This document shows, piece after piece, positions 24,402 through 35,788 of a DNA stretch of 64,000 nucleotides (position 1 is its first letter; every line of letters starts with the position of its first letter). This DNA is from Promicromonospora citrea (GTDB lineage: Bacteria > Actinomycetota > Actinomycetes > Actinomycetales > Cellulomonadaceae). The stretch is taken from assembly GCF_013004695.1 (NCBI RefSeq), contig NZ_JABEMG010000001.1, forward strand, positions 1 to 64,000, in the 5' to 3' direction. The notes beneath the pieces are model-generated. The model had not been told where the DNA came from, did not search any database, and worked only from the letters and a program-made list of their open reading frames with translations. Made by a program: the position numbers and the translations under genes.

Positions 24402-25276
24402 CAGACCTCCTCCAGCGGGCGGACGAACCGCACGTAGACGGCGACGATCGCGACGACCACGAGGAACGCGATGACGGACAGCGCGCTCGCCAGGTCGATC
24501 TGCCGCTGGTTCTGCATGTACTTGAAGATCATCGTCATCACGGTGTCGGCGTCGTACCCGGGGATGGAGCCGGTCATCACGCGCAGGATGGGCAGCGAGT
24601 TGAACACGTTGATGATGTTGATCAGCACCGCGACGGAGACGGCGCCCCGAAGCTGCGGCAGCACCACGCTGAGATAGGTGCGGACCCCGTTCGCGCCGTC
24701 GAGGCGCGCCGCCTCGACCGTCTCGCCGGGCACCGTCTGGAGCCCCGCGAGGATCGTGTACGTGGTGAACGGCAACGACACGAACACGGCCACCACCATG
24801 GCCCACGCGAACGCGGTGCCTGCGTGCCTCGTCCAGCCGTAGCCCTCCGGCGTGTCGATGAGGCCGACGTCCACGAGGAACGAGTTGATGATGCCGAAGT
24901 ACGGCTCCAGCCCGTAGTGCACCACGAGGGTGGTCATCACGACGCTGGAGGCCCACGGCACGATGACGGCCATGCGCACCAGGCGGCGGCCGGGGAACGC
25001 CTTGTTCAGCAGCGCCGCCAGGGCGAGCGAGATCACCAGCGTGCACGCGACGACGACGACCACCCAGACGACGGTGCGGCCGAGGATCGGCCAGAACGCG
25101 TCGAACCCCACGACCGCCGCGAAGTTGTCGAGCCCGACGCCACCCTTGTCCACACCGCTCTGGCTGATGTCGCGGGTCGAGTTCCAGAACATCAGGCCCA
25201 CCGGGAACAGGACCACGGTCGCGATGAGCGCGACCGCGGGCCCGATCCACGGCAGGGCCTTGAGCAGGTCCTTCAC
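24401..25276 (-). CDS. Carbohydrate ABC transporter permease (MalF-like)
   Basis: A 291-residue permease with six transmembrane helices and the EAA loop ETVEAARLDGANGVRTYLSVVLPQLR. A soluble periplasmic loop of about 70 residues contains NSFLVDVGLIDTPEGYGWT. It lies 13 bases after the binding-protein gene and pairs with the MalG-like protein encoded next. The transported sugar is unknown. Confidence 0.9.
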   Translation of the reverse strand: MKDLLKALPWIGPAVALIATVVLFPVGLMFWNSTRDISQSGVDKGGVGLDNFAAVVGFDAFWPILGRTVVWVVVVVACTLVISLALAALLNKAFPGRRLVRMAVIVPWASSVVMTTLVVHYGLEPYFGIINSFLVDVGLIDTPEGYGWTRHAGTAFAWAMVVAVFVSLPFTTYTILAGLQTVPGETVEAARLDGANGVRTYLSVVLPQLRGAVSVAVLINIINVFNSLPILRVMTGSIPGYDADTVMTMIFKYMQNQRQIDLASALSVIAFLVVVAIVAVYVRFVRPLEEV

Positions 25277-25289
25277 GGCTGTCGTCCGA

Positions 25290-26534
25290 TCAGCCCGCGT
25301 CGACCTGCGCCTGGATGTCCGCCAGGACGTCCTCAGCCGACTTGTCGCTGTCGAGCTGGCCGAAGAGCGCCTTGAACGCGGAGTCCGTGGCCTGCCAGTC
25401 CGGGTTGGTCGTCGGGTAGAACTGCGCGTCCGGCAGCACCTCGAGGAACGGCGCGAGCGCCTCCTCGTCGGCCAGCTCCTCGGAGCCGGACAGGGTGGTG
25501 GGCAGGAAGCCCTCGGCCTGGACCCACGGCACGTACACCTCGGGCGAGTAGAAGTAGTCGAGGAAGGCGGTGATCGCCTCCTGCTTGTCGCCGTCGTTCT
25601 GGAACGCCATGAGGTGGTCCGCCACGCCGAGCGTGAACGGCGAGCCGTCCTCGGTGGGGATGGGGTGGACGGAGTACTCGAGGTCGGGGTTGTCGGACTC
25701 GATCTGGCCGACGGTCGGCGGGAGGCCGACCTGCATGCCGATCTTGCCCTGGACGAAGATGTCCATGAGCGGGCTGCGGTCCGTCGCGCCGGCGTCCGCC
25801 TGCGTCGCGCCCTCGTCGATCATGGTCTTGATGAACTCGGCGCCCGGAAGGTTTTCCGGTGCGTCCACGGTGATCGCGTCGGCGTCGCCGAAGGAGCCGC
25901 CACCGCCCCACAGCCAGACGGCCGCCTCGGCCTGGGCCTCCTCCGAGCCGAGCGGCATGCCGTAGCCGGCCACGCCGCCACCGAGCTCCGAGACCTTCTT
26001 GGCGGACTCGAGCAGCTCGTCCCACGTGGTCGGCACGTCGGCGCCGGCCTCCTCGAGCAGCGCGTCGTTGACGAACAGCGCACGGGCGGACGCGATGAAC
26101 GGCAGGCCGTAGACGGTGTCGCCGACCTGGGCGTTCTCGAGGAACGTGGGCTGGAAGTCCGCGAGGGTGTCCTCGGACACGACCTCCTCGGCCGGGTACA
26201 GGAGCTCGTCCTCGGCAAAGCCCGCGAAGGGGCCGCCGTTGTAGATGTCCGGTGCGTCGCCGCCCTGGATCTTGGTCGCGATGACCGACTCGAGGTTGTC
26301 CCAGGACTCGACCTGGAGGTTGACGTCGATGTCCGGGTTCTCCTCCTCGAACCCGGCGATCACGTCGTTCCACAGGCCCTGCGTGGCGTCGGAGTAGCTG
26401 GGGACGAGCAGGTCGAGGGTCGTGCCCCCGCCGCTCTCCTCACCGGACGACCCGCCGAAACCGCAGGCTGTGAGTCCCGTTGCCGTCGCCAGCGTGATCG
26501 CCATGATCCCGCCGAGCCTCTTGTACTGGGCCAT
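25290..26534 (-). CDS. Sugar-binding lipoprotein of an ABC importer
   Basis: A 414-residue family 1 solute-binding protein with a Sec lipoprotein signal: a hydrophobic run ending in GLTACGFGG, Cys24 being the lipidated residue. LLVPSYSDATQGLWNDVIAGFEEENPDIDVN and GIMQVGLPPTVGQ-like regions fit the family; mature protein is acidic. GAAGGAGAGG lies eight bases upstream of the ATG. A TTGACA-like -35 sequence occurs on the minus strand at 26596-26591. It leads a three-gene operon closed by a strong terminator. No regulator is adjacent, so control is from elsewhere. Confidence 0.9.
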   Translation of the reverse strand: MAQYKRLGGIMAITLATATGLTACGFGGSSGEESGGGTTLDLLVPSYSDATQGLWNDVIAGFEEENPDIDVNLQVESWDNLESVIATKIQGGDAPDIYNGGPFAGFAEDELLYPAEEVVSEDTLADFQPTFLENAQVGDTVYGLPFIASARALFVNDALLEEAGADVPTTWDELLESAKKVSELGGGVAGYGMPLGSEEAQAEAAVWLWGGGGSFGDADAITVDAPENLPGAEFIKTMIDEGATQADAGATDRSPLMDIFVQGKIGMQVGLPPTVGQIESDNPDLEYSVHPIPTEDGSPFTLGVADHLMAFQNDGDKQEAITAFLDYFYSPEVYVPWVQAEGFLPTTLSGSEELADEEALAPFLEVLPDAQFYPTTNPDWQATDSAFKALFGQLDSDKSAEDVLADIQAQVDAG

Positions 26535-26681
26535 GACCGTGCCTCTCCTTCGTGGTGGTGCTGGTCACGTTTTCATCGGGCCGCGCAATCTGTCAATGGT
26601 TCTAACAAACCTGTGACCTCCGGGTGACACGCCGGTCATCCAGCCCCTCGGGGGCGCTCCTGGGCCGCCTCCGGGGTAGCA

Positions 26682-26714
26682 GGAAGGGCCGCGGTACGCA
26701 GCCGCGGCCCTTCC
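26682..26714 (-). terminator. Terminator after the secreted-protein gene
   Basis: GGAAGGGCCGCGG and its exact complement, 13 bp with a seven-base loop, start ten bases past the stop codon at 26724. Confidence 0.7.
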
Positions 26715-26723
26715 GGGCGCCGG

Positions 26724-27569
26724 TCAGCAGCCGCAGAGCTCGGGCAGCCAGCCCGTCGACCTCGCGTACCGCGCCGTGCCCGGGTAGGTGACCTTCCAGT
26801 ACCCCGGGCGCGTGGTGACGTCGGTCGAGATCCGGCCGTCCCGGATGGTGAGGTCCCGGACGAACTTCGCGGGCTTGTCACCCCACGGGCCGTCCGGGTC
26901 GGCGGAGAGGATGGCCCGTCCCGAGCGGATGGTCAGCCACGAGATCGAGCCGTCGTCCGCTACGCGGAGCACCCGCGCCCTGGCGGTGATCCGCGCGGGT
27001 CGCCCGTCCTTCGCGTCCGTCGAGATCGTGGCGTCGACGGAGACGGCGCGCTTGAACTGGACCCGCTGGGCCTCGTCGACGTCGATCACGTGCCGCACCC
27101 GCGTGCCGTCCGCCTTGCGGATCACGGTGAACACCTCGACGCCGACCCGGTACGTGCCCGGCGCGATGGTCCCGGTGAAGTTGATGGCGCCGTGCCGCGC
27201 CATCCGCGTGCTGCTGGTGCGATCGAGCACCACCGTGCGCTTGCGCACCGGCGTGCGGTCGATCTTCTGGAGCGTGACCTGGACCTCGGAACCCAGCATC
27301 GTGCCGCCGGAGGCCTCGAGGATCACGGTGTACCCGAACCGGGCGGGGTCGAGCTTCTGCCGCTTCACGTCGCCGGTGATGGTCGCGCCCGACGCGGACA
27401 ACGACGTCCGCACGGTGGTGCCCTGGGACCTTTGGACGTCGACCACCGGGGTGGCCTGCGCCGACGGCGCCACGACCAGGCCGCCGGCCAGGAGGGCCGC
27501 CGAGGTGGCCAGCGCCACCAGCCCGCGACGGAGGGAGGAGGAGGTACGCGTGGTGCTGTGCTGAGACAT
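26724..27569 (-). CDS. Secreted protein of unknown function
   Basis: A 281-residue exported protein. The N-terminus MSQHSTTRTSSSLRRGLVA is followed by a hydrophobic segment and APSAQATP, a plausible signal-peptidase site near residue 40. The mature protein is basic and beta-rich, with TIRSGRAILSADPDGPWGDKPAKFVRDLTIRDGRIS and a C-terminal YWKVTYPGTARYARSTGWLPELCGC. A closing pattern of KVTYPGTARY type also occurs in the secreted protein at 39.8-41.4 kb (AKYPGTN), suggesting shared Ig-like beta domains. ATG 27569 is chosen because it places the signal peptide at the N-terminus. Function unknown. Confidence 0.72.
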   Translation of the reverse strand: MSQHSTTRTSSSLRRGLVALATSAALLAGGLVVAPSAQATPVVDVQRSQGTTVRTSLSASGATITGDVKRQKLDPARFGYTVILEASGGTMLGSEVQVTLQKIDRTPVRKRTVVLDRTSSTRMARHGAINFTGTIAPGTYRVGVEVFTVIRKADGTRVRHVIDVDEAQRVQFKRAVSVDATISTDAKDGRPARITARARVLRVADDGSISWLTIRSGRAILSADPDGPWGDKPAKFVRDLTIRDGRISTDVTTRPGYWKVTYPGTARYARSTGWLPELCGC

Positions 27570-27679
27570 CGCGGTGTTCCCGTCTGTGTGAGATGCCTGC
27601 CCGGCGCGAGCGCGTCGCTCGCCGTGGGCCTTCACGCATCAGTACGGACGGGTGCCGGCGATCGTTGTGGGTGAAGAAA

Positions 27680-27713
27680 GAGGGCCGCGGCACCTCGGTG
27701 CCACGGCCCTCTC
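27680..27713 (-). terminator. Terminator after the 72-residue membrane protein gene
   Basis: GAGGGCCGCGGCACC pairs with GGTGCCACGGCCCTC, with one mismatch and a very short loop, just beyond the stop at 27725. Confidence 0.6.
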
Positions 27714-27724
27714 GTCCCCGCGGG

Positions 27725-27943
27725 TCAGCGCTCCGTGGCGCCGATCATCGGCAGGCCGAACGACAGGCCGACCACGAGGATGCCGCCCACGAACAGGTAC
27801 GGCGACGCCGCGCCGGCGTCGGACCCCCCTGCACCGATCAGGACGATCCCGGCCAGGAACAGCACCAGGCACAGGATCGCGCGAACCAGCAGAGTCGCCG
27901 TGGGCTCCTGCTTCTGCCTGCGGGCCACCTCGAAGTTGCTCAT
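27725..27943 (-). CDS. Small two-helix membrane protein
   Basis: A 72-residue protein with two hydrophobic segments (about 18-38 and 49-68) around a short GGSDAGAASPY turn; both ends should face the cytoplasm. A TAGATT box lies six bases before the ATG, so transcription probably begins at the start codon, and a hairpin follows the stop. That makes it a complete single-gene unit rather than a chance frame. No family is recognised and no function is claimed. Confidence 0.7.
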   Translation of the reverse strand: MSNFEVARRQKQEPTATLLVRAILCLVLFLAGIVLIGAGGSDAGAASPYLFVGGILVVGLSFGLPMIGATER

Positions 27944-27949
27944 GAGCCC

Positions 27950-27955
27950 AATCTA
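27950..27955 (-). promoter_or_regulatory. Leaderless -10 box of the 72-residue protein gene
   Basis: TAGATT on the minus strand with a six-base gap to ATG 27943. Confidence 0.5.
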
Positions 27956-28135
27956 CCGGGCGATCCGCGGCGAGGCGGGGGGCGATCTCCGGGTGACTTC
28001 CCACCGGCCCGGACAGTCCCCGACCAGGCACGGGACACCCCCGAACTGCACAGACGCGCGGATAGGTGGAGCACACCTGACGAGTTCCGCAATCTTGTTC
28101 GCTGAGCGCGAAACAGGGGCGCGTCCGGGTGACAC

Positions 28136-28141
28136 TACGAT
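28136..28141 (+). promoter_or_regulatory. Leaderless -10 box of the comB-like gene
   Basis: TACGAT with a six-base gap to GTG 28148. Confidence 0.5.
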
Positions 28142-28147
28142 GCCTGC

Positions 28148-28963
28148 GTGGCAAACACGTCCCCCGCCTTCGACCAGCGTCCTGCCCGTGTGCGCACGGA
28201 CTGGGGCATCTCCGGCGCGCTCGCCCTCACTGCCGCCGACGCACGCTCGTCGCTGGTGGTCATCGTGGACGTGCTCTCCTTCTCGACCACGGTGACCGTG
28301 GCCTGCGAACAGGGGGCCGGGGTCTACCCGTTCCCGTACCACGACCCGGCCGGCGCGGCCCGGCTGGCCCGCACGATGCGCGCGGCCCTCGCCGGCCCGC
28401 GGTGGGAGGACGGCATCAGCATCTCCCCCGCCTCGTTGCAGGACCTGGACGCCGAGCGGCTCGTGCTCCCCTCGCCCGGCGCGGCCCAGATCTGCCACAC
28501 CATCGCCAGCCGCGGCGCGCTCATCGTCGCGGGCAGCCTGCGCAACGCCAAGGCCGTGGCCGGCCTCGCCGCCGCGCACCTCGACGCGAACGAGCGGCAC
28601 GACGTCGTGCTGGTCCCCGTGGGCGAGCACTGGCCGGACGACACGCTGCGCCCCGCGCTCGAGGACCACCTGGCGGTCGGCGCCATCGCGGCCCGCCTCA
28701 TGGCCATGCTGCCGGGCATGAGCATCTCGCCCGAGACCGCGGCGGCCGCGACCCTGTGGAAGGGCACGAAGGACGTCGCCGACCACGTGGGCGGCTCCGC
28801 GAGCGGACGTGAGCTGCTGGACTCCGGGTTCGCCGACGACGTCACGATCGCCACCGATCTCGACGCCACCGACGTGGTGCCCGTCCTCATGGACGGCGCC
28901 TTCGTGCCGCTCGGCCGGCGGGCCGCGGCGGCCCGCAACCGGCTCTCGGCGGGCTCCCGCTAA
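28148..28963 (+). CDS. 2-phosphosulfolactate phosphatase (ComB) family protein
   Basis: A 271-residue soluble protein. VVIVDVLSFSTTVTVACEQGAGVYPFP, LPSPGAAQICHTIASRGALIVAGSLRNA and AAATLWKGTKDVADHV align with the ComB family, whose founding member dephosphorylates 2-phosphosulfolactate in coenzyme M synthesis. Actinobacteria do not make coenzyme M, and no sulfolactate genes are nearby, so the real substrate is open. GTG 28148 follows a TACGAT box by six bases. The last three bases overlap the convergent NUDIX gene. Confidence 0.8.
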   Translation: MANTSPAFDQRPARVRTDWGISGALALTAADARSSLVVIVDVLSFSTTVTVACEQGAGVYPFPYHDPAGAARLARTMRAALAGPRWEDGISISPASLQDLDAERLVLPSPGAAQICHTIASRGALIVAGSLRNAKAVAGLAAAHLDANERHDVVLVPVGEHWPDDTLRPALEDHLAVGAIAARLMAMLPGMSISPETAAAATLWKGTKDVADHVGGSASGRELLDSGFADDVTIATDLDATDVVPVLMDGAFVPLGRRAAAARNRLSAGSR

Positions 28964-29400
28964 CCGGTCACCGCCCGGCCGCCGGCGAGGTGCCGGGCCA
29001 GGGCCGCCACGATCGGCACGTCGCCGTCCAGCCACGGCACGTCGTCGAGCTCGTCCGCGGCGAGCCAGCGCAGCTCGTCGTGGTCCTCGAGCGGCGCGGG
29101 CGTCCCGTCGACCAGGCTCGCGAACCACACGCGCATGCGGTGCGTCGCCGTGATCGGCCACGCCGCCCCCTCGGGTGCGATGAGCTCCGCGCCGAGGGCG
29201 ACGGTCACCCCCAGCTCCTCCGCGAGCTCGCGGTGCAGCGCGGCGTGCCGCTCCTCACCCGGCTCCACCTTGCCGCCGGGCAGCTCCCAGCGACCCGCGA
29301 GCGCCGCAGGGGCCGAGCGACGGGCGGCCAGGAGCCGGGTGGGCCGGTCGAGATGGTCGACGATCGCCGCGGCGACCACGTCGACGGTGCGCGTCTGCAT
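28960..29400 (-). CDS. NUDIX hydrolase (MutT/NudG-like)
   Basis: A 146-residue NUDIX protein. GGKVEPGEERHAALHRELAEELGV is an intact Nudix box (GX5EX7REXXEELG) that binds Mg2+. The N-terminus TVDVVAAAIVDH and the ending LVDGTPAPLEDHDELRWLAADELDDVPWLDGD resemble MutT-type enzymes that hydrolyse oxidised dNTPs such as 8-oxo-dGTP. ATG 29400 gives the normal family length; the upstream ATG adds 18 Cys/Pro-rich residues. Substrate is inferred from family only. Confidence 0.87.
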   Translation of the reverse strand: MQTRTVDVVAAAIVDHLDRPTRLLAARRSAPAALAGRWELPGGKVEPGEERHAALHRELAEELGVTVALGAELIAPEGAAWPITATHRMRVWFASLVDGTPAPLEDHDELRWLAADELDDVPWLDGDVPIVAALARHLAGGRAVTG

Positions 29401-29440
29401 GCCGAGCAGTCTCGCACCCGGCGGGATCCCCCGGACACAG

Positions 29441-29479
29441 CACGACGACGGCACCTCTGGGGAGGGCGCCGTCGTCGTG
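29441..29479 (-). terminator. Terminator after the LuxR-type gene
   Basis: CACGACGACGGC (29441-29452) and GCCGTCGTCGTG (29468-29479) form a perfect 12-bp stem downstream of the LuxR-type stop codon at 29512. Confidence 0.65.
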
Positions 29480-29511
29480 GGACTGTCCCGCCGGGGCGGG
29501 GCTCACCGGGC

Positions 29512-29736
29512 TCAGTCGGCGAGCTGGTACTCCTGGGCCTTCGCGATGGCCTCCGCGCGCGAGGACACCCCGAGCTTGCGGTAGACACTGCGGACCTGGG
29601 TCTTCACGGTGTTGCGAGTGACGTACAGGCGACGAGCGATCTGCTCGAGGGTGGCGTCCTCACTGAGGTTCGCCAGGATCACCCGCTCACGGCGGGTGAG
29701 GGTCGGCACACGGTGGTCTAGGGTCATCGCGGTCAT
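29512..29736 (-). CDS. Stand-alone LuxR-type HTH protein
   Basis: A 74-residue protein that is essentially one GerE/LuxR DNA-binding domain: LTRRERVILANLSEDATLEQIARRLYVTRNTVKTQVRSVYRKLGVSSRAEAIAKA spans residues about 13-67. There is no receiver or ligand domain, so it resembles GerE-like single-domain regulators. ATG 29736 has GGAGG eight bases upstream; GTG 29751 overlaps that site. The 210-base region upstream carries an inverted repeat and is flanked by terminators, so this is an independent unit. Targets and activating signal are unknown. Confidence 0.82.
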   Translation of the reverse strand: MTAMTLDHRVPTLTRRERVILANLSEDATLEQIARRLYVTRNTVKTQVRSVYRKLGVSSRAEAIAKAQEYQLAD

Positions 29737-29829
29737 GATCGTTTCCTCCACACAGCGGCCGGTTCTGGGGTTCCGGCCTACGGTTGCTGCTATGGGGTAG
29801 AGCGCACTGCATGGAGTTCATGACGCGGT

Positions 29830-29864
29830 TCTCGACAGAAAACGTGACCGTTATCGTTTCGAGA
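29830..29864. promoter_or_regulatory. Inverted repeat upstream of the LuxR-type gene
   Basis: TCTCG-ACAGA-AAACG (29830-29844) is mirrored by CGTTT-CGAGA (29855-29864), inside an unusually AT-rich patch about 95 bases upstream of the LuxR-type start. It could be an autoregulatory site or an upstream promoter element; neither is shown. Confidence 0.35.
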
Positions 29865-29929
29865 CCGAAAGAGGCCCGAGAGCGCGAGCGAGTGACGCGG
29901 AGTGGCGTTACTTTTCGCCGTTCCCGCGA

Positions 29930-29952
29930 GCTCCGGCGACGAACGCCGGAGC
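29930..29952 (-). terminator. Terminator after gcvH
   Basis: GCTCCGGCG and CGCCGGAGC form a perfect 9-bp stem with a five-base loop, ending ten bases beyond the gcvH stop at 29963. Confidence 0.6.
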
Positions 29953-29962
29953 CCACGGCGGA

Positions 29963-30334
29963 TCAGCTCCCGGCGTGCGCGGCGTACTCCTCGGCCGTGA
30001 GCAGCTCGCCCGCACCGGTCACCTCGACCTTGAACAGCCAGCCCTTGCCGTACGGGTCCTGGTTGACGATCTCGGGGTTGTCGACGGCCTCGGTGTTGAC
30101 CTCGGCCACGGTGCCGCTGACCGGCGAGTAGAGCTCGGACACCGACTTGGTGGACTCGATCTCGCCCACCACCGAGCCGGCCTCGATCTGCGCGCCGACC
30201 TCGGGCAGCTCCAGGTAGACCACGTCACCCAGCGCCTCGGCGGCGACGTCGGTGACGCCGACGACGGCGGGCGTCGAGCCGTCCAGCCACTCGTGCTCGG
30301 TCGTGTACTTCAGGTTCGCGGGGAAGTCGGCCAT
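29963..30334 (-). CDS. gcvH: Glycine cleavage system H protein
   Basis: A 123-residue lipoyl carrier. YTTEHEWLDG at the N-terminus and VVGEIESTKSVSELYSPVSG in the centre are the family hallmarks; Lys63 is the lipoylated residue that carries the aminomethyl group from GcvP to GcvT. The ATG is preceded by GAGGAGCC. Last gene of gcvPTH, 48 bases after gcvT, followed by a hairpin. Expression is expected to follow the glycine riboswitch far upstream. Confidence 0.95.
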   Translation of the reverse strand: MADFPANLKYTTEHEWLDGSTPAVVGVTDVAAEALGDVVYLELPEVGAQIEAGSVVGEIESTKSVSELYSPVSGTVAEVNTEAVDNPEIVNQDPYGKGWLFKVEVTGAGELLTAEEYAAHAGS

Positions 30335-30382
30335 CTCGGCTCCTCGTGGTTCAGGTGGTGGTGCGAAGGGGGAAGGACGGGT

Positions 30383-31560
30383 TCAGCTCTGGGGACGACG
30401 GTAGAACGGCACGGGCACGACGACGAACGGTTCGGCCCGCCCGCGCACGTCGACGGCGAGCTGCGTGCCCTCCGCCGAGACCTCCGGCGTCACGTACGCC
30501 AGGGCGATCGGGTGACCGAGCGTCGGGGACGGCGCGCCCGAGGTGACCGTGCCGACGGCCGCGCCGGGCCCGCCGTCCGCGGTCCGCTGCACGACGTCGT
30601 AGCCCGCGCGGGCCGGGCGCCTGCCCTCCCCGCGCAGCGCGACGAGCACGCGTGCGGGCGGCGACGCCTTGCGCGCCGCGAGGGCCTCACGGCCGACGAA
30701 GTCGACGGGCTCGCCGTCATCGGTGACCTTGTCGAGGCGCACGACGCGGCCGAGGCCCGCCTCGTAGGGCGTCGTGGTGGTGTCCAGCTCGTGGCCGTAC
30801 AGCGGCATGCCGGCCTCGAGGCGCAGCGAGTCGCGCGCCGAGAGGCCCGCGGGCACGAGGCCGAACGGCTCGCCCGCCGCCAGCAGCGCGCGCCACAGGG
30901 ACACGGCGTGCTCGGCGGGCACCCAGATCTCGAACCCGTCCTCGCCCGTGTACCCGGTGCGGCCGACGAGTACCGGGTCGCCGTCGAACCGCATGCCCAG
31001 GCACGCGTAGTACTTCAGCTCGTCGAACGCGGTGCCGCCGGCGAGCTCGGCGTCCTCGGCCAGGCCCGGCGTCGCACGGAGGATCTCGGCAGCCCGCGGG
31101 CCCTGCACGGCGATCAGCGCCTGGCCGGGCTGGATGTCCTCGAGCTTCACGTCGAAACCGGTGGTGCGCTCCTGGAACGCGGCGAGCACGACGGCCGCGT
31201 TGGCGGCGTTGGCGATCACCGAGTACACGCCGGGCGCCTTGTGGTAGACGATCAGGTCGTCCAGCACGCTGCCGTCCTCGGCACAGATCATCGAGTAGCG
31301 GGCGCCCCTGAGGCGCACCTTCGAGATCCAGCCGACGAGGGCGTGGTCGAGGAACGCCGCGGCGTCCGGCCCCGTCACCTCGATGTTGCCCATGTGGGAG
31401 AGGTCGAACAGACCGGCGGCCTCGCGCACGGCGCGGTGCTCTGCCAGGTCCGACGTGTACCGCAGCGGCATCAGCCAGCCGCCGAACGGCGTCATCGAGG
31501 CGCCGAGCGCCACGTGCTCGTCGTGGAGGGGGGTCGTCTTGTCGGTCACGGCAGGTCCCA

Positions 31561-31561
<1 letters not shown>
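30383..31561 (-). CDS. gcvT: Aminomethyltransferase (glycine cleavage T protein)
   Basis: A 392-residue folate enzyme that releases ammonia and forms 5,10-methylene-THF. LHDEHVALGASMTPFGGWLMPLRYTSDLAEHRAVREAAGLFDLSHMG is the canonical N-terminus, with the folate-binding domain and the C-terminal GEGRRPARAGY-type barrel after it. The ATG at 31561 shares one base with the gcvP stop (TGATG); a GTG at 31549, 12 bases later, is an equally reasonable start. Middle gene of gcvPTH. Confidence 0.94.
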
Positions 31562-34470
<2,909 letters not shown>

Positions 34471-34544
34471 GGCGTGCTCCTGGCTGTCCGAGGGCGTGGG
34501 GACGACTGCGGTCCCTCCCCGCTCTGTCATCGGACGCGGACGTC

Positions 34545-34762
34545 GACCTGAGAGTTTTGCCGGTCCGCCTTCCCTCGCGGGACGGGGCGCGCCGGCTTGC
34601 ACCGTCGGTGGAGCCCCCTGCCCGACGGCGGGCGGCTCGCTTTCCAGAGTTGCCTCACCGTGGCGGTACCTGGGGCCTGAGAGATTCCCGGGGAGGGGTT
34701 TGCTCCTTCGGCGCCGGACCCTGCGTCGTCCTCGGACGGCGGCGCGGGCCGGACTCTCCCGT
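34545..34762 (-). ncRNA. Tandem glycine riboswitch in the gcvP leader
   Basis: On the minus strand the first aptamer has GGGAGAGTCCGG, then GCGCCGAAGGAGCAAAC and CTCTCAGGCCCCAGGTACCG, ending GAGGCAACTCTGG. The second has GGTGCAAGCCGG, a variable stem, and GGACCGGCAAAACTCTCAGGT at its end. The paired GAGAG/CTCTC stems, CCGAAGGAGCAAA and CTCAGG signatures are those of the gcvT RNA family. About 75 bases separate it from the gcvP start. Glycine binding should turn on the operon. This leader accounts for most of the 406-base gap between gcvP and the LysR gene. Confidence 0.9.
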
Positions 34763-34876
34763 CGCGGCTGATGGCGGCGTGTTCGGTTGTGGGTCGTGCT
34801 GTGCTGGGACCCAGCCTACTGTGACGCGGGCCGCGGCCCTGCCGGGCGGGCGTGATCGGACTGCGCGGCCGCACGG

Positions 34877-35782
34877 CTAGCCCAGGTCGATCTCGCGCGC
34901 CGCCGTCACCATCTCGTCGACCACCGCACGGACGATGGGTCCCGGCTCGTGCCGGTTCTGCCGGTGCCGCACCACGAGCCGGCGCGAGCCGAGCCCGGCG
35001 AGCGAGACGACGGCGACGCTGTCGGGCACGTCCTGCTGGAGCGCGAGCGCCGGCAGCATCGCGACGCCCTGGCCTGCGGCGACGAGCGCGATCGCGGTGT
35101 CGAAGTCCTTGTACGCGTGCCGCATCTCGAAGGTCGTGCCGAGCTGGGCCGCGAGCCGGTTGGTCGCGCGCTCGGCCGCGGAGCCGGCCTGCGGTCCGAC
35201 CCACGCGAGGTTGGCGAGGTCGTCGAGCCGCTCGGGCTCCGGCAGACCGGTCGGCACGACGATGCGCCACGGCTCGTCGAGCAGCGGGACGTCGTGGGCG
35301 CCGCGCGGGGCCGGGGCGTCGACCTCGACGTCGCGCTCGAGCACGACCGCGTCGAGGTCGCCCGCACGCAGCTTGCGCACCGAGTCCACGGGGTCGTACT
35401 CCTGCACGTCGACCTCGATGTGCGGGTGGCGCTCGGCCAGCGAGACGAGCACCGGGGCGATGACGGTGCGGATCGCTGTCTGGATGGAGCCGACGGAGAC
35501 GCGGCCCGTGAGCTCACCCTCGAGCGCTGCGACCGCCTGCCGCGCCTGGACCAGCTCGTCCTCGATGCGCTCGGCGGCCTCGGCCAGCACCCGGCCGGCC
35601 GGGGTGAGGGTCACGCCGCGCGGCCCGCGGTCCAGCACGTCGACCCCTTCCTCCGCCTCCAGCCGGGCGATCTGCTGCGACACCGCCGAGGGCGTCACCC
35701 GCAGCAGGTCGGCGGCCGCGAGCACGCCGCCCGCACGGTGGACGGCAAGGAGAAAAGCGAGTCGTCGGGGGTCGGTGGCCAT
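34877..35782 (-). CDS. LysR-family transcriptional regulator
   Basis: A 301-residue LysR protein. The winged HTH spans residues about 5-62 (RLAFLLAVHRAGGVLAAADLLRVTPSAVSQQIARLEAEEG) and the co-inducer domain follows (VGSIQTAIRTVIAPVLVSLAERHPHIEVDV). The -10 box TAGCAT ends six bases before ATG 35782, implying a leaderless mRNA. The divergent gene encodes a CBU_0592-like membrane protein. The stretch at about 35808-35826 holds an ATTCGATTGTGCTGAA sequence of possible T-N11-A type. Effector unknown. Confidence 0.87.
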   Translation of the reverse strand: MATDPRRLAFLLAVHRAGGVLAAADLLRVTPSAVSQQIARLEAEEGVDVLDRGPRGVTLTPAGRVLAEAAERIEDELVQARQAVAALEGELTGRVSVGSIQTAIRTVIAPVLVSLAERHPHIEVDVQEYDPVDSVRKLRAGDLDAVVLERDVEVDAPAPRGAHDVPLLDEPWRIVVPTGLPEPERLDDLANLAWVGPQAGSAAERATNRLAAQLGTTFEMRHAYKDFDTAIALVAAGQGVAMLPALALQQDVPDSVAVVSLAGLGSRRLVVRHRQNRHEPGPIVRAVVDEMVTAAREIDLG

Positions 35783-35788
35783 GAAGCG

